Shown: piece by piece, positions 1-9,388 of the stretch
Numbering within the stretch: the stretch's first letter is position 1
Layout: each line of letters begins with the position of its first letter
DNA from: JADJNW01 sp964526645
GTDB taxonomy: Bacteria > Bacteroidota > Bacteroidia > Chitinophagales > Saprospiraceae
Reading direction: 5' to 3'
NCBI GenBank assembly: GCA_964526645.1
Contig: CAZGJN010000005.1
Span: forward strand, 62,001-126,000
DNA length: 64,000 nt
Translations under genes and position numbers: made by a program
Notes under the pieces: model-generated
Told to the model about the DNA's origin: nothing
The model's database searches: none
Seen by the model: only the letters and a program-made list of their open reading frames with translations

Positions 1-1
1 A

Positions 2-814
2 TTATTGCAACATTTGTTCAACCAATTGCTGGGTATATAAAAATTGCTGCGAGGGATTTTTTCCTACAAATTCCTGGTAATCTTTCACCAAATGCGATTG
101 GTCGTAAAATCCGCCATCTATCATAAAATTTTGCCAGGAAAGCGAGGGATTCATCGTTAAACAAGCATTGATGTACCCAAACCGCTTGAGGCGCGCAAAA
201 TATTTAGGACTGACACCCATGCGTTCGGTAAAACGGCGACGCAAGTTTCGCGGACTGATGCACAAAGTCTTTGCCAAATCGTCCATGCGGATCACGCCTT
301 TTTGATTTAAAATAATGTGGGCGGCGTGGTCGGCAACAGATAGTGCTGTTCCTCTTTTTTTCAAACGTTCCAGGAGAAATTTTTCAAGCACCAGGATTTT
401 ATCCAAATCGGAGGAAGCTTCGGTGAGTTGTTCTGTAATTTTGATGGATTCCGCGCCAATGAGATGATGCAAATCCACCCTATCGTCTAAAAATTCGAGC
501 GGATGAGGTGTCGGAAATAAATTTTGAAAAGCAGCCCCTTGAAAAATGATACCTGCCATGCCGATGCGACCGCTCAGGCGCAAGGTGTAAGTAGCAGAGG
601 ATTGTCCTGACAAGAAACTTTGCGGCAACCTGCTGCCCTGGTGTTTATGGTTGAATAATTGATAAGGCGTTTCATAATTAAAAACCAGCGCTGCATAGCA
701 ATTAGCAGGGCTGGTAATCTCGAAGGGAGTGGTCAATGCTTCGCTATCCCATAGAAAATAGTCGCTTACATAAGGCTGGAGGGGTGAAGAAGGTTTGTAT
801 TTCCGGTAGCGCAT
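2..814 (-). CDS. AraC-family transcriptional regulator
   Basis: A complete 270-residue protein whose stop codon lies at the window edge. The C-terminal third (about residues 165-262) is an AraC-type double helix-turn-helix, with the first recognition region around RMDDLAKTLCISPRNLRRRF and the second around SWQNFMIDGGFYDQSHLVKD. The N-terminal part resembles the DUF6597-type sensor half found in Bacteroidota AraC proteins, so it probably binds a small molecule or controls dimerisation. The regulated genes cannot be told from the window. The ATG at 814 is the natural start. It is transcribed in the same direction as dnaK but separated by about 250 bases, so it is probably a separate unit. Confidence 0.85.
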   Translation of the reverse strand: MRYRKYKPSSPLQPYVSDYFLWDSEALTTPFEITSPANCYAALVFNYETPYQLFNHKHQGSRLPQSFLSGQSSATYTLRLSGRIGMAGIIFQGAAFQNLFPTPHPLEFLDDRVDLHHLIGAESIKITEQLTEASSDLDKILVLEKFLLERLKKRGTALSVADHAAHIILNQKGVIRMDDLAKTLCISPRNLRRRFTERMGVSPKYFARLKRFGYINACLTMNPSLSWQNFMIDGGFYDQSHLVKDYQEFVGKNPSQQFLYTQQLVEQMLQ

Positions 815-1068
815 GCAAGAGGTTTAGAAATTGGCAAAATTTACTTTTTAATAATAGTGTTGCAGACAAGATAATGAAAAAAAATGTGAATGTTGTGCGC
901 TGTTTGGGAGCTTCTTTTTTAGAATATGTCCTTACTAATGGGATTCAAAAAGATTATTTGTAAAAATCAGGATTTGGTTTGACAATTTCTCGTCTCAAGG
1001 AATCTACTAATGCAAAAAGCCCTTCAGCAATCACTGCCAAAGAGCTTTTCCATTATCATTTTGATAGC

Positions 1069-2967
1069 TTATTGCTTCACTTCTTCAAATTCCACATCGG
1101 TCACGTCATCGGTTTTACCACTTGTTGTATGGTTCGTAGCGCCATTGGTATCTGCACCTGCTTGCTGTGTAGCCTGGTACATTTCCTGGCTGGCAGCTTG
1201 CCAAGCGCTATTGAGCGCTTCAATGGCACGATCAATACGAGCAAGGTCTTCCGACTTGTGCGCTTCTTTTAATTCACTCAAGGACTTTTCGATGGCTTCT
1301 TTTTTATGTACCGGGATTTTATCTCCGTACTCTTTCAACTGCTTTTCTGTTTGGAATGACAAAGTATCAGCCATATTGAGTTTTTCCGCACGGTCGCGTG
1401 ATTTGCGATCTTGATCGGCATTTGCGGCTGCTTCTGCTTTCATTTTTTCAATTTCTTCTTTTGATAGACCAGTGGAAGCCTCAATCCGAATTTTTTGTTC
1501 TTTACCAGTGCCTTTGTCTTTCGCCGAAACATTTAAAATACCATTGGCATCTATGTCAAATACAACTTCTATCTGAGGGACGCCGCGTGGCGCAGGTGGA
1601 ATGCCATCCAAAATAAATCGCCCTACGGTTCTGTTATCTTTTGCCATCTGGCGCTCTCCCTGTAAAATGTGGATTTCAACAGACGGTTGGTTGTCAGAAG
1701 CCGTAGAATAAATTTTCGATTTTTTAGTCGGAATCGTAGAATTTGATTCAATCACAACATCATAAATGCCGCCCATCGTTTCGATACCCAAAGAAAGCGG
1801 TGTCACATCAAGCAGCAGTACATCCTGTACATCACCACTCAAAACACCTCCCTGAATGGCAGCACCTACAGCCACTACTTCATCGGGATTCACTCCTTTG
1901 TTAGGCTTTTTGCCAAAAAACTCTTCAACGGCTTGCTGGATGCGCGGGATGCGCGTAGACCCCCCCACCAAAATCACTTCATCAATATCTTCCTTGCTCA
2001 TGCTTGCATCCTTCAGCGCCTGGCGGCAAGGTTCCAGGGTGCGCTGCACCAGATTATCAATCAATTGCTCGAATTTAGAGCGAGAAAGCTTCATCACTAA
2101 GTGCTTTGGTACACCATCTACTGCGGTGATATATGGCAGGTTGATTTCCGTTTCGCTGGAAGAAGAAAGTTCTATTTTAGCTTTTTCAGCAGCATCTTTC
2201 AGCCGTTGGAGCGCCATGGGGTCTTTGCGTAAGTCAATATTTTCCTGTTGTTTGAAAGCCTCAGCCAGCCAGTTGATGATGACCTGGTCAAAGTCGTCCC
2301 CCCCGAGGTGCGTATCCCCATTCGTTGATTTTACTTCAAAAACGCCTTCCCCCAGGTCAAGAATTGATATATCGAACGTACCGCCGCCCAAATCATACAC
2401 AGCAATGGTCATATCCTTGTTGCGCTTATCCAAACCATAAGCCAAGGCAGCAGCAGTTGGTTCGTTGATAATACGACGGATCGTCAAACCTGCGATCTCC
2501 CCAGCTTCTTTGGTAGCCTGGCGTTGCGAGTCATTGAAATAAGCAGGTACGGTCACTACTGCTTCCGTCACTTCGTGCCCCAAGAAATCCTCCGCTACTT
2601 TTTTCATTTTTTGCAAAATCATAGCAGAAATTTCCTGTGGCGTGTACATGTGCCCGTCAATATCTACCCGAACAGTGTCGTTTTCGCCACTACTCACCTT
2701 GTAGGGCATACGAGCAGCTTCCTCCTTTCGCTCGGCGTAACGCGCCCCCATAAATCTTTTAATAGATGCAATAGTTCGCTTGGGGTTTGTAATGGCTTGC
2801 CGCTTAGCCGGATCACCAATTTTACGCTCTCCACTATCCATGAATGCAACAACCGAAGGAGTCGTCCTTCTGCCCTCATCATTGGCGATTACCACAGGCT
2901 CATTCCCCTCCATTACTGCCACACAGGAGTTCGTTGTTCCTAAATCAATCCCAATAATTTTACCCAT
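1069..2967 (-). CDS. dnaK: molecular chaperone DnaK (Hsp70)
   Basis: A 632-residue Hsp70 of normal length. The reading frame stays open upstream to 3063, but homology starts at the ATG at 2967, which gives MGKIIGIDLGTTNSCVAVME. The ATPase signatures are all visible: the N-terminal phosphate-1 loop, VYDLGGGTFDISILD near residue 190 and VILVGGSTRIPRIQQ near residue 333. The substrate-binding domain follows, and the acidic tail ends VTDVEFEEVKQ. It folds and refolds cytosolic proteins with DnaJ and GrpE, neither of which is encoded here. No CIRCE-like inverted repeat was recognised in the roughly 225-base upstream gap. Identification is certain. Confidence 0.98.
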   Translation of the reverse strand: MGKIIGIDLGTTNSCVAVMEGNEPVVIANDEGRRTTPSVVAFMDSGERKIGDPAKRQAITNPKRTIASIKRFMGARYAERKEEAARMPYKVSSGENDTVRVDIDGHMYTPQEISAMILQKMKKVAEDFLGHEVTEAVVTVPAYFNDSQRQATKEAGEIAGLTIRRIINEPTAAALAYGLDKRNKDMTIAVYDLGGGTFDISILDLGEGVFEVKSTNGDTHLGGDDFDQVIINWLAEAFKQQENIDLRKDPMALQRLKDAAEKAKIELSSSSETEINLPYITAVDGVPKHLVMKLSRSKFEQLIDNLVQRTLEPCRQALKDASMSKEDIDEVILVGGSTRIPRIQQAVEEFFGKKPNKGVNPDEVVAVGAAIQGGVLSGDVQDVLLLDVTPLSLGIETMGGIYDVVIESNSTIPTKKSKIYSTASDNQPSVEIHILQGERQMAKDNRTVGRFILDGIPPAPRGVPQIEVVFDIDANGILNVSAKDKGTGKEQKIRIEASTGLSKEEIEKMKAEAAANADQDRKSRDRAEKLNMADTLSFQTEKQLKEYGDKIPVHKKEAIEKSLSELKEAHKSEDLARIDRAIEALNSAWQAASQEMYQATQQAGADTNGATNHTTSGKTDDVTDVEFEEVKQ

Positions 2968-3191
2968 TGTATTAATAGTTTTTATTGTAATCTGATAAAA
3001 ATAACACTTTCTTCTTATCAATGACTGTACCAAGTATTTTTTTGATCGAAAAAAGCGGGTCAAACTGTCATTTTAAATAGCAATTTGGGAATAAACTGAC
3101 AAGCAATAGTGCAAAAGATGACAAAACGGCAGGCAGGTGCTTAGTAATTTTGAAAATCGAATATACTACACATGGCAGTGGGCTGTCATCT

Positions 3192-4208
3192 TTATTTGAA
3201 ATTCAAACCGCGGGTATGAATGCCATTTCTAAGAGAATCCAGAGAAGTGTTAGTCATCTGAAGCCCTAATCGAATAGCTTGTGTTCTGGAAGTAAAAATG
3301 CCTCTGCCTTCCGATAGGTTGCTATAAACGGGCACTTCCTGCGAACTGGTGATCCCCACATTGGCTCTTGTAATGCGCAATAAATCAACCAATTCCTGAC
3401 CAGAACCAGAAATATAGACATCCATGTGGTCAAAAATCCGAATTCGATCAGAAACTGCTGGCAGGTTTTGCCCTAAAAATTTGTATAAATCTTCCCCTTG
3501 AACACCATAGCTTATACGCTCTTCTTCACTATCGCGCAGGATATCTTCTTTTAAAACCCAAGTGATATTTTTGTCATTCAAAACAGCCGGATTGCCAGGT
3601 GTTGATTCTTTGTAATAAATAACCAACCGCAAATCAAAAATTTTAGTATTGGGATCAGCGCTCCAGCCAAATGTGACAGTGCGGTCGTAGCCCCAATTGA
3701 CAGGGCTAGCAGGATTGGATTCGCGCGGTGTCATTTCGCCCAGGACAGTCGTCTCAGCCGTGACGAGGGCTTTTTCTTCTCCCCGATTGATCAACAGCCG
3801 GATTTTTTCTCCTGCTTTCAAAGAAATTACGGGAGCTTTGATTTTATAAAGGTAATTGGGCTGTTGGGCAAAGGGACCATCCTTGCGTGGGTAACCTTCT
3901 AAACGCCCATCTACTTTTGTTAAATTAAAAACCTGACCATTGCTCAGGCGTTGGAGTTGCACCTGCACTTTGTCATCATAATAAAGAGAATCGGCGATTT
4001 GAGCAATCTGTGTAGCATCTCCGCCCAACTGTAAAAAAGCCTTTTCTACGCGGATGTAATGAGCGGTATCTTGTTTGGACAAAAAGCCATACACAACCGG
4101 TATGTCTTTCCATTCTGCCTCCAGATCAAAATCAGTGGAGCAGGCAAAAGAGAACAATAGCAGGGCACTCGATAAAAGTATCCAGGTGTGAGAAAAAAGT
4201 TTTTTCAT
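3192..4208 (-). CDS. DUF4249-family lipoprotein
   Basis: A 338-residue predicted lipoprotein. The chosen start at 4208 gives MKKLFSHTWILL, a hydrophobic segment and a lipobox ending FSFAC near residue 22; the upstream extension to 4289 lacks these features. The segment WKDIPVVYGFLSKQDTAHYI and the following beta-rich body match DUF4249, a Bacteroidota envelope family usually found beside TonB-dependent receptors. No receptor is present here. The function is unknown; an outer membrane or periplasmic location is inferred from the lipid anchor. Confidence 0.75.
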   Translation of the reverse strand: MKKLFSHTWILLSSALLLFSFACSTDFDLEAEWKDIPVVYGFLSKQDTAHYIRVEKAFLQLGGDATQIAQIADSLYYDDKVQVQLQRLSNGQVFNLTKVDGRLEGYPRKDGPFAQQPNYLYKIKAPVISLKAGEKIRLLINRGEEKALVTAETTVLGEMTPRESNPASPVNWGYDRTVTFGWSADPNTKIFDLRLVIYYKESTPGNPAVLNDKNITWVLKEDILRDSEEERISYGVQGEDLYKFLGQNLPAVSDRIRIFDHMDVYISGSGQELVDLLRITRANVGITSSQEVPVYSNLSEGRGIFTSRTQAIRLGLQMTNTSLDSLRNGIHTRGLNFK

Positions 4209-4319
4209 CAGTCGAGTTTTTTTGGAACAGCGACAAAGGTAGCAAAAATTGATAATCTGGGCTGAAAATATATGACAGGCAACCGACAAGTATAGCGCCC
4301 TTTTGCCCGATCAGCAACC

Positions 4320-5342
4320 TTAGTTGAATAGGTTATCATAATTGCCCCCACCGCTCTGCGTGCGCTTTTCAGCTTGAGCGCTTGGGCGGTTCAGGTCGAG
4401 GGTATCTTCTGAGGAAGCAGATGCGCCATCCAACAACATCAGGGTGCTTTTCTTTTCCCATTCTTCGAGCATTCTCAAGCCATCTTCCTGGTAAATACCT
4501 TGCTGCAGATCAACTGTTGCCATAAAATTGGAAGACATTTCCATGAAGCGTTCCATCTCCCCAACTTTATTAGCTACATCCTCGGCGATAGATTCCATTG
4601 CCATGTCAAACATCGCCCGTTTGTCTGGATCACCGCTTATAACGCTCATTGCCGAGCGCATTGCCGAGTGGCTGGCACGGATTGCCTTGCGTTCTTGTTC
4701 TTTGAGGGAGACTTGGTCTTTTGTGTCCTCCAGTAAAATCTCAGAGTTTTTGTGCATTTTATCCAAAATACGATACAAAATTTCTATTTTCTGTAGCAAA
4801 ACCTGGTATTTCTGGTTACTCTCCTGTAGGCGAGCTGCCTTGCGCGAGGCTAAAACCATTTGGCTTTCATTGCCTTTTTCGCGTGCTGCACTGGCGAGCT
4901 TCATATTTTGTTCAATTTCCTGATTATTTTTTTCCATCAGGCTTTGAAGCTGGCGTGTCTGCCCGCGAAGGGCACCTATTTGCTTGCGCATTTTCACCAG
5001 ATTGTCCTGCAAATCCTCTATGTAACTTTTTAGAATACCAATCGGATCTACCTGCACAAACCAGCTTGTAATGCTGCGCATTACGCTTTTGTACATATAC
5101 CAAATGAGGTTGCGCATTTTGGGGTCAAGCACCATGTAGATGATAGCGCCCAGTACTGCCAACATTCCCGCCAGATAGAGCGTATTTTTTACTAATTCCA
5201 GGATAAGTGGAAGGAAGGTAACAAAGAGGTAGCCGCCGCCCAATACAAGCGCCAGTAGGAAAATCATGCCTGTGATACCCTCTGGTCGCTTCCAAAAAGA
5301 TTTCTTTTTGAACTCCGGATTTTGAAATTGCATTTCTGCCAT
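4320..5342 (-). CDS. membrane-anchored PspA/Vipp1 (ESCRT-III-like) protein
   Basis: A 340-residue protein with two hydrophobic segments near the N-terminus (about residues 24-48 and 52-70), followed by a long, charged, alpha-helical region (about 95-300). The segment DPIGILKSYIEDLQDNLVKM and the later MVLASRKAARLQESNQKYQV follow the pattern of PspA/IM30 helices: a conserved Asp-Pro, then an Ala- and charge-rich hairpin. The last 40 residues are polar and probably disordered. Classical PspA has only an amphipathic N-terminal helix, so two membrane segments are unusual. The helical gene at 5464-6030 lies 121 bases upstream in the same direction and is the likely partner. A role in membrane stress or remodelling is inferred from the fold; a generic coiled-coil membrane protein is the alternative. 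Confidence 0.6.
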   Translation of the reverse strand: MAEMQFQNPEFKKKSFWKRPEGITGMIFLLALVLGGGYLFVTFLPLILELVKNTLYLAGMLAVLGAIIYMVLDPKMRNLIWYMYKSVMRSITSWFVQVDPIGILKSYIEDLQDNLVKMRKQIGALRGQTRQLQSLMEKNNQEIEQNMKLASAAREKGNESQMVLASRKAARLQESNQKYQVLLQKIEILYRILDKMHKNSEILLEDTKDQVSLKEQERKAIRASHSAMRSAMSVISGDPDKRAMFDMAMESIAEDVANKVGEMERFMEMSSNFMATVDLQQGIYQEDGLRMLEEWEKKSTLMLLDGASASSEDTLDLNRPSAQAEKRTQSGGGNYDNLFN

Positions 5343-5463
5343 GATCTACGCTTATGATTTGAGAGATGAGAGTTTACGAAATTTAGCTTTAAGCGCTTAT
5401 GCCGATTTGTCAATTCGATTGCGAACAGTAGTCAAATGGCTTTATCACTTAGCGGTTGCCTTT

Positions 5464-6030
5464 TTATAAATATTGCGTAATGCGCTGAATATCTTTCTCA
5501 ATTTCATTCATAATACTTTGGAAAGTGAACTCAAAATTTTTCTGGACTTCCTCAATTTTTTCTGTAGTGAGTTTGATATCCTCATCTGCATGTTCTATCA
5601 CATCCTGATATTCTGTTATTTTTTTTTGCATTTCTGCTATTTTGGCTTGGTATTCTTCCACCTGCTTTTGGAGTTTAGCGACTTCCTCTCTTTTGCTTTG
5701 CACGCGCTGCTGCATTTGTTTTTGGAGCGTAGCGTCAAATTGTTTCTTTTCGCTACTTAAAATACCTTTGTAGTGGTCAGCCGTTTTGAGTAGTTTCTCT
5801 TTGGTCAGGCCCATTGTAGAGGCCGTAGCAAATGCCGAACGAAAGGCAGTGGATTCATCCATATTCATTTGCATCAAGACACCCAAAGCTTGCTTAAATT
5901 CGATATAGTCAAAACCGGGCAGATTGTTTTTTTCCAGTGAATTAGTGAGCGACTCGAGGCTTTTTTCATCCAAACCATGTACATCGCCAAAAAGTTGTTT
6001 GAGATTTTTCATTGATATTTTTTTTGCCAC
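5464..6030 (-). CDS. coiled-coil protein of unknown function, partner of the PspA-like gene
   Basis: A 188-residue soluble protein with no signal peptide or membrane segment. Residues 1-95 form a predicted small globular domain, with a possible EF-hand-like helix pair around LDEKSLESLTNSLEKNNLPG, though no clear calcium loop is seen. Residues 95-188 are a nearly continuous coiled coil rich in Lys, Glu and Gln, such as KREEVAKLQKQVEEYQAKI. I do not recognise the family. It is co-directional with the PspA-like gene downstream, and a helical partner would suit an ESCRT-III-type polymer. The ATG at 6030 is supported by the immediate start of the hydrophobic heptads and lack of upstream coding. 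Confidence 0.7.
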   Translation of the reverse strand: MAKKISMKNLKQLFGDVHGLDEKSLESLTNSLEKNNLPGFDYIEFKQALGVLMQMNMDESTAFRSAFATASTMGLTKEKLLKTADHYKGILSSEKKQFDATLQKQMQQRVQSKREEVAKLQKQVEEYQAKIAEMQKKITEYQDVIEHADEDIKLTTEKIEEVQKNFEFTFQSIMNEIEKDIQRITQYL

Positions 6031-6097
6031 TGCAAATTAACAGCTTTGTATGGAAAAAACACTGAAAATTCGATATTCGTTGTGCAATAACCGATGT

Positions 6098-9000
6098 TTA
6101 ACCGGTTATTTCGATCTCACTGAAGCCATCAGCTTTCTTCTTCACCTGAATTTGAGTAGTGATGCGTTCTTTCAATTCTTTTACATGAGAAATGATACCA
6201 ATCGTTTTCCCTGCTGCCTGAAGATTTTCAAGCGTAGAGATTGCCAAGTCGAGGCTGTTATCATCCAAGGTACCAAAGCCTTCATCAATAAAAAGCGACC
6301 GGATTTGGGTGCTGTTGCCAGCCAGGTCACTCAAGCCCAGCGCCAGCGCCAAGCTCACTAAGAAACTCTCCCCGCCAGAAAGGGTATTCATCGAGCGCCG
6401 GTTATCTGCCTGAAATGTATCTACGATTTCCAATTCTAGGTCTTCGTCGTTTCGCTTTTCGATCCGATAACGCCCATTGAGGCTCTGCAAATAACGGTTG
6501 GCTAATTGGGTTAGCTTTTTCAAAGTAAGCCCTTGCGCGAAAATCCTGAATTTCTTACCGTCTGCCTGGCCAATAATTTCGTTGAGTATCGCCCAACGCT
6601 TGTATTCTTTTTGTTGCTTTTCAATATTTTGTAACAACTGTGCAGTGTGGGCGATCGCAAGCTCGTGTTGCCGAAGGGCGCTCTGTATTTCACCTATTTC
6701 AATTAATAAATTTTGATACACTAAATTATTCTCTTTCAACTGTTTATCCAAAGATGCTTCATCTGCATGGATAGCCGCCAATTGGAGCAACTCTTGCTGG
6801 CGATCCGCTGAGAGGCTCCGGTTTGCTTCGATTTGTTGTGAAATATTTTCCAAAGCCGATTTTGTCTGTTGCATAGTGGCTTCTTGCTCCTCCATGCGCG
6901 CCTGCAAGGCAGCTTGTTCTTTTTTGGGGTCTTTATCACCAAACAGTATCAATCGCTCTTGTTGGAGTGCCTGCAATTGTTCGGAAAAGCCGTGCAAGTA
7001 GGCTTCGTGTTGCTGCAATGCCTGGTGTTGCTCTGTCAATTGTTGCTGCCGGTTTTCCAGGTCTTTTTGTGCCACAGCCAGTTGTTTTTCCTGGGCATCA
7101 AGCTGTTTTTGATTAGACTGAAAAGTAGCTGCCCATTCCTGCAATTGTTCAAAAACGACCTTAGCCGAATTTTCATCAAAAGCAAAGCCATAAGGCGCTA
7201 ATACGGCATTGAGCTGCTGTACGGTCAATTCATATTGCTTTTGTAGTTTTTCCATTAGCGTAAGCACCGCTTCCTTTTTTTCTTGCAAAATGCGCTGCGT
7301 TGTTTTTAAATCCTTTTCTTTTGCCTCCAGTGCGAGAAATAACTTTTCCTGTTTTTCCAGTTCCTGGTGCAATTGAGAGAGTCGCTCCCGAATCGTTCGT
7401 TTCACCAGGATTTGCTCATCTGCCTCCAGTAACTTTCGCTTCAACACCTCATGCTGCGTCAAAGAAAAATACTCCGTTTGTAATTCTGGTATGATACGGG
7501 CAATTTTATCCTCGTACTCCAAAATCCGTTGAAACAGTTTTTCAATTTCGCCACTGCGGGGCTTGAGTTCATCCCCGACAAGTTGGGCTATTTGCTGTGC
7601 AATTTCACTTTGTCGAATCAAAAGTTTTCGCTGGTTTTTATGCAGTAATTCAAATTGCTGACTGATATTATCCAACTCCTGCTTTGCCAAATCCAAGAAA
7701 GGTTTGAAGTGTTTTTCCCGAAAAGGGTGCGTTGTAGAAAAACAAAGGGGGCAAGGCTCCCCTTCCTGCAAATTAGCTCGATCTTTTTCATAATTGGCGA
7801 TCATGAGTTGCACTTCATATTGCTGTCGCTTATATTCGAGTATTCTTGCGGCATCTTCCATGATTTCAAAAGAAGACAATAACTCTTTATTCACTTTTGA
7901 TTCCTCACTTTGCAATTCATCTCTTCTTTTTTCAAAAGAGGAAAAGTCGTGGAGCATTTGTTGATAGGCTTCTGTCAGTTGTTGAAGCGCTTCCAGGTTT
8001 TTGCGCTGGTCAGTGAGCCGTTCTATGTCATCCCGAAGTAAATGCAACAAATCCGAGCGGTTTTGTGCATAATTGGCGGGCGCTTGCTGCGCGAAGGTAC
8101 TCCGAAGGGCTTCGAGCTGCGCCATGGCGCTCGTCATTTGAGTTGTGCAGATATTTCGTTCCGCTTCCACACGCTGATCATCTGCCTGTAGTGCCTCTTG
8201 TGATTCTTTTAAAGTGTTTTGCTCTTTCCAAATGCGCTGCAATTCCGCCCGCTGATATTCGATAGCCGGCAAATCCTCCTGTAATTTTTGGAGATGCTGA
8301 TGCGCTTGCAGCCAATTTTTCAATCGTTCAATCTGCTCAGAAAGCGCTGAAATTGAAGTAATTAAGTTTTCCTTGGTGGCTTGGTTTTCCGACAATTTTT
8401 GTATCATTTGGCTACGCACCGCTTCCTGTCGTGAAAAAGAATTTGATTTTTCGGCAATTTCGGCATCCAAAGTAATCACGTTGGAAAACAAAAGCTGGCT
8501 ACTGCTCCAATCCTGGCGCGTTTGTTGCCAAGTTGCTTTAGCATTTTCATAATCATTCTTATAAGCTATTTGAGTCGCTTCCAAGCGCTGAATATCCTCC
8601 AACAATCGCTCTACGTCTGCTTGAACCTGGTTTCTGCGCCGAATTTGCTGCAATTCAGCTTGCCATTTTATTAATTGCGATTGCAGCTGCGCTGCGCTTA
8701 ATTGATTGATTTTCAATCTATTTTGCAAAGAAGATAGTTGCGTTGCATCCAATGTTTGAAGAGAAGATTGCTGTTGTTTGAGGGCATTGAGTTTTTCCAG
8801 CTCCAGTTTGTGGCGTTCAAAAGCGGCTTTGGACAGTAGTGTGTAAATCTCTGTGCCTGTGATGCGTTCCAACAAATCGCTGCGTTCTTTTTCGCCCGCT
8901 TTTAAAAAGGCGGCAAAATCCCCCTGCGACAGCATCACCGAGCGCGAAAACCGGTCGTAATCCAAACCCGTTGCTGTTTCAATAGCAAGCTCTGCTTCGC

Positions 9001-9388
9001 GTATTTTTTGGGCGAGTATCTCAAACGCTTTTTTTTCTGGGTTCCATTTTGATACTTCTCGTTCAGGTGGTAAAATATTGCCTTCCTGCTTTCCACGAGC
9101 GCGGCGGATGTTCCAGCGAGCACGATACAGCCCGCTTTCTGATTCAAACTCCACCTCTGCCAGGCTCTCTACTGCACCGTAAGACATGACCTCTCTCACG
9201 TCCTTGTTGCGGTGCACTCGCCCGTATAGCGCCAGCGAGATAGCATCGAGGATACTGGTTTTGCCCGCACCTGTATCGCCAGTGATAGCAAATAAGCCCG
9301 CATTGCCCAGCGGTGCTGCGGTAAAATCAATTACCGTGCGCAAGCGCAGGGAGTTGAGATTTTGTATAGTAACTTTTTTAATTTTCAT
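6098..9388 (-). CDS. sbcC: exonuclease subunit SbcC (Rad50-like ATPase)
   Basis: A 1096-residue SMC-like ATPase. The Walker A motif GDTGAGKTSILDAI lies near residue 37. A very long coiled coil follows, interrupted near residue 544 by the zinc hook CPLC. The ABC signature LSGGESFLVSLALALGLSD and Walker B region LFIDEGFGTLDD are at about 990-1045. With SbcD it forms the SbcCD nuclease, which opens DNA hairpins and processes double-strand break ends in the cytoplasm. Its start overlaps the end of sbcD by 11 bases, showing tight translational coupling. Length and architecture are normal for the family. Confidence 0.96.
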   Translation of the reverse strand: MKIKKVTIQNLNSLRLRTVIDFTAAPLGNAGLFAITGDTGAGKTSILDAISLALYGRVHRNKDVREVMSYGAVESLAEVEFESESGLYRARWNIRRARGKQEGNILPPEREVSKWNPEKKAFEILAQKIREAELAIETATGLDYDRFSRSVMLSQGDFAAFLKAGEKERSDLLERITGTEIYTLLSKAAFERHKLELEKLNALKQQQSSLQTLDATQLSSLQNRLKINQLSAAQLQSQLIKWQAELQQIRRRNQVQADVERLLEDIQRLEATQIAYKNDYENAKATWQQTRQDWSSSQLLFSNVITLDAEIAEKSNSFSRQEAVRSQMIQKLSENQATKENLITSISALSEQIERLKNWLQAHQHLQKLQEDLPAIEYQRAELQRIWKEQNTLKESQEALQADDQRVEAERNICTTQMTSAMAQLEALRSTFAQQAPANYAQNRSDLLHLLRDDIERLTDQRKNLEALQQLTEAYQQMLHDFSSFEKRRDELQSEESKVNKELLSSFEIMEDAARILEYKRQQYEVQLMIANYEKDRANLQEGEPCPLCFSTTHPFREKHFKPFLDLAKQELDNISQQFELLHKNQRKLLIRQSEIAQQIAQLVGDELKPRSGEIEKLFQRILEYEDKIARIIPELQTEYFSLTQHEVLKRKLLEADEQILVKRTIRERLSQLHQELEKQEKLFLALEAKEKDLKTTQRILQEKKEAVLTLMEKLQKQYELTVQQLNAVLAPYGFAFDENSAKVVFEQLQEWAATFQSNQKQLDAQEKQLAVAQKDLENRQQQLTEQHQALQQHEAYLHGFSEQLQALQQERLILFGDKDPKKEQAALQARMEEQEATMQQTKSALENISQQIEANRSLSADRQQELLQLAAIHADEASLDKQLKENNLVYQNLLIEIGEIQSALRQHELAIAHTAQLLQNIEKQQKEYKRWAILNEIIGQADGKKFRIFAQGLTLKKLTQLANRYLQSLNGRYRIEKRNDEDLELEIVDTFQADNRRSMNTLSGGESFLVSLALALGLSDLAGNSTQIRSLFIDEGFGTLDDNSLDLAISTLENLQAAGKTIGIISHVKELKERITTQIQVKKKADGFSEIEITG

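Noticed and set aside
736..1414. Several overlapping plus-strand frames between the AraC gene and dnaK
   Set aside because: They run into the antisense of flanking genes and have no coding character.
1856..2440. Long open frame on the plus strand inside dnaK
   Set aside because: It is antisense to a certain gene, and its composition mirrors the dnaK codons. No independent signal such as a ribosome site was seen.
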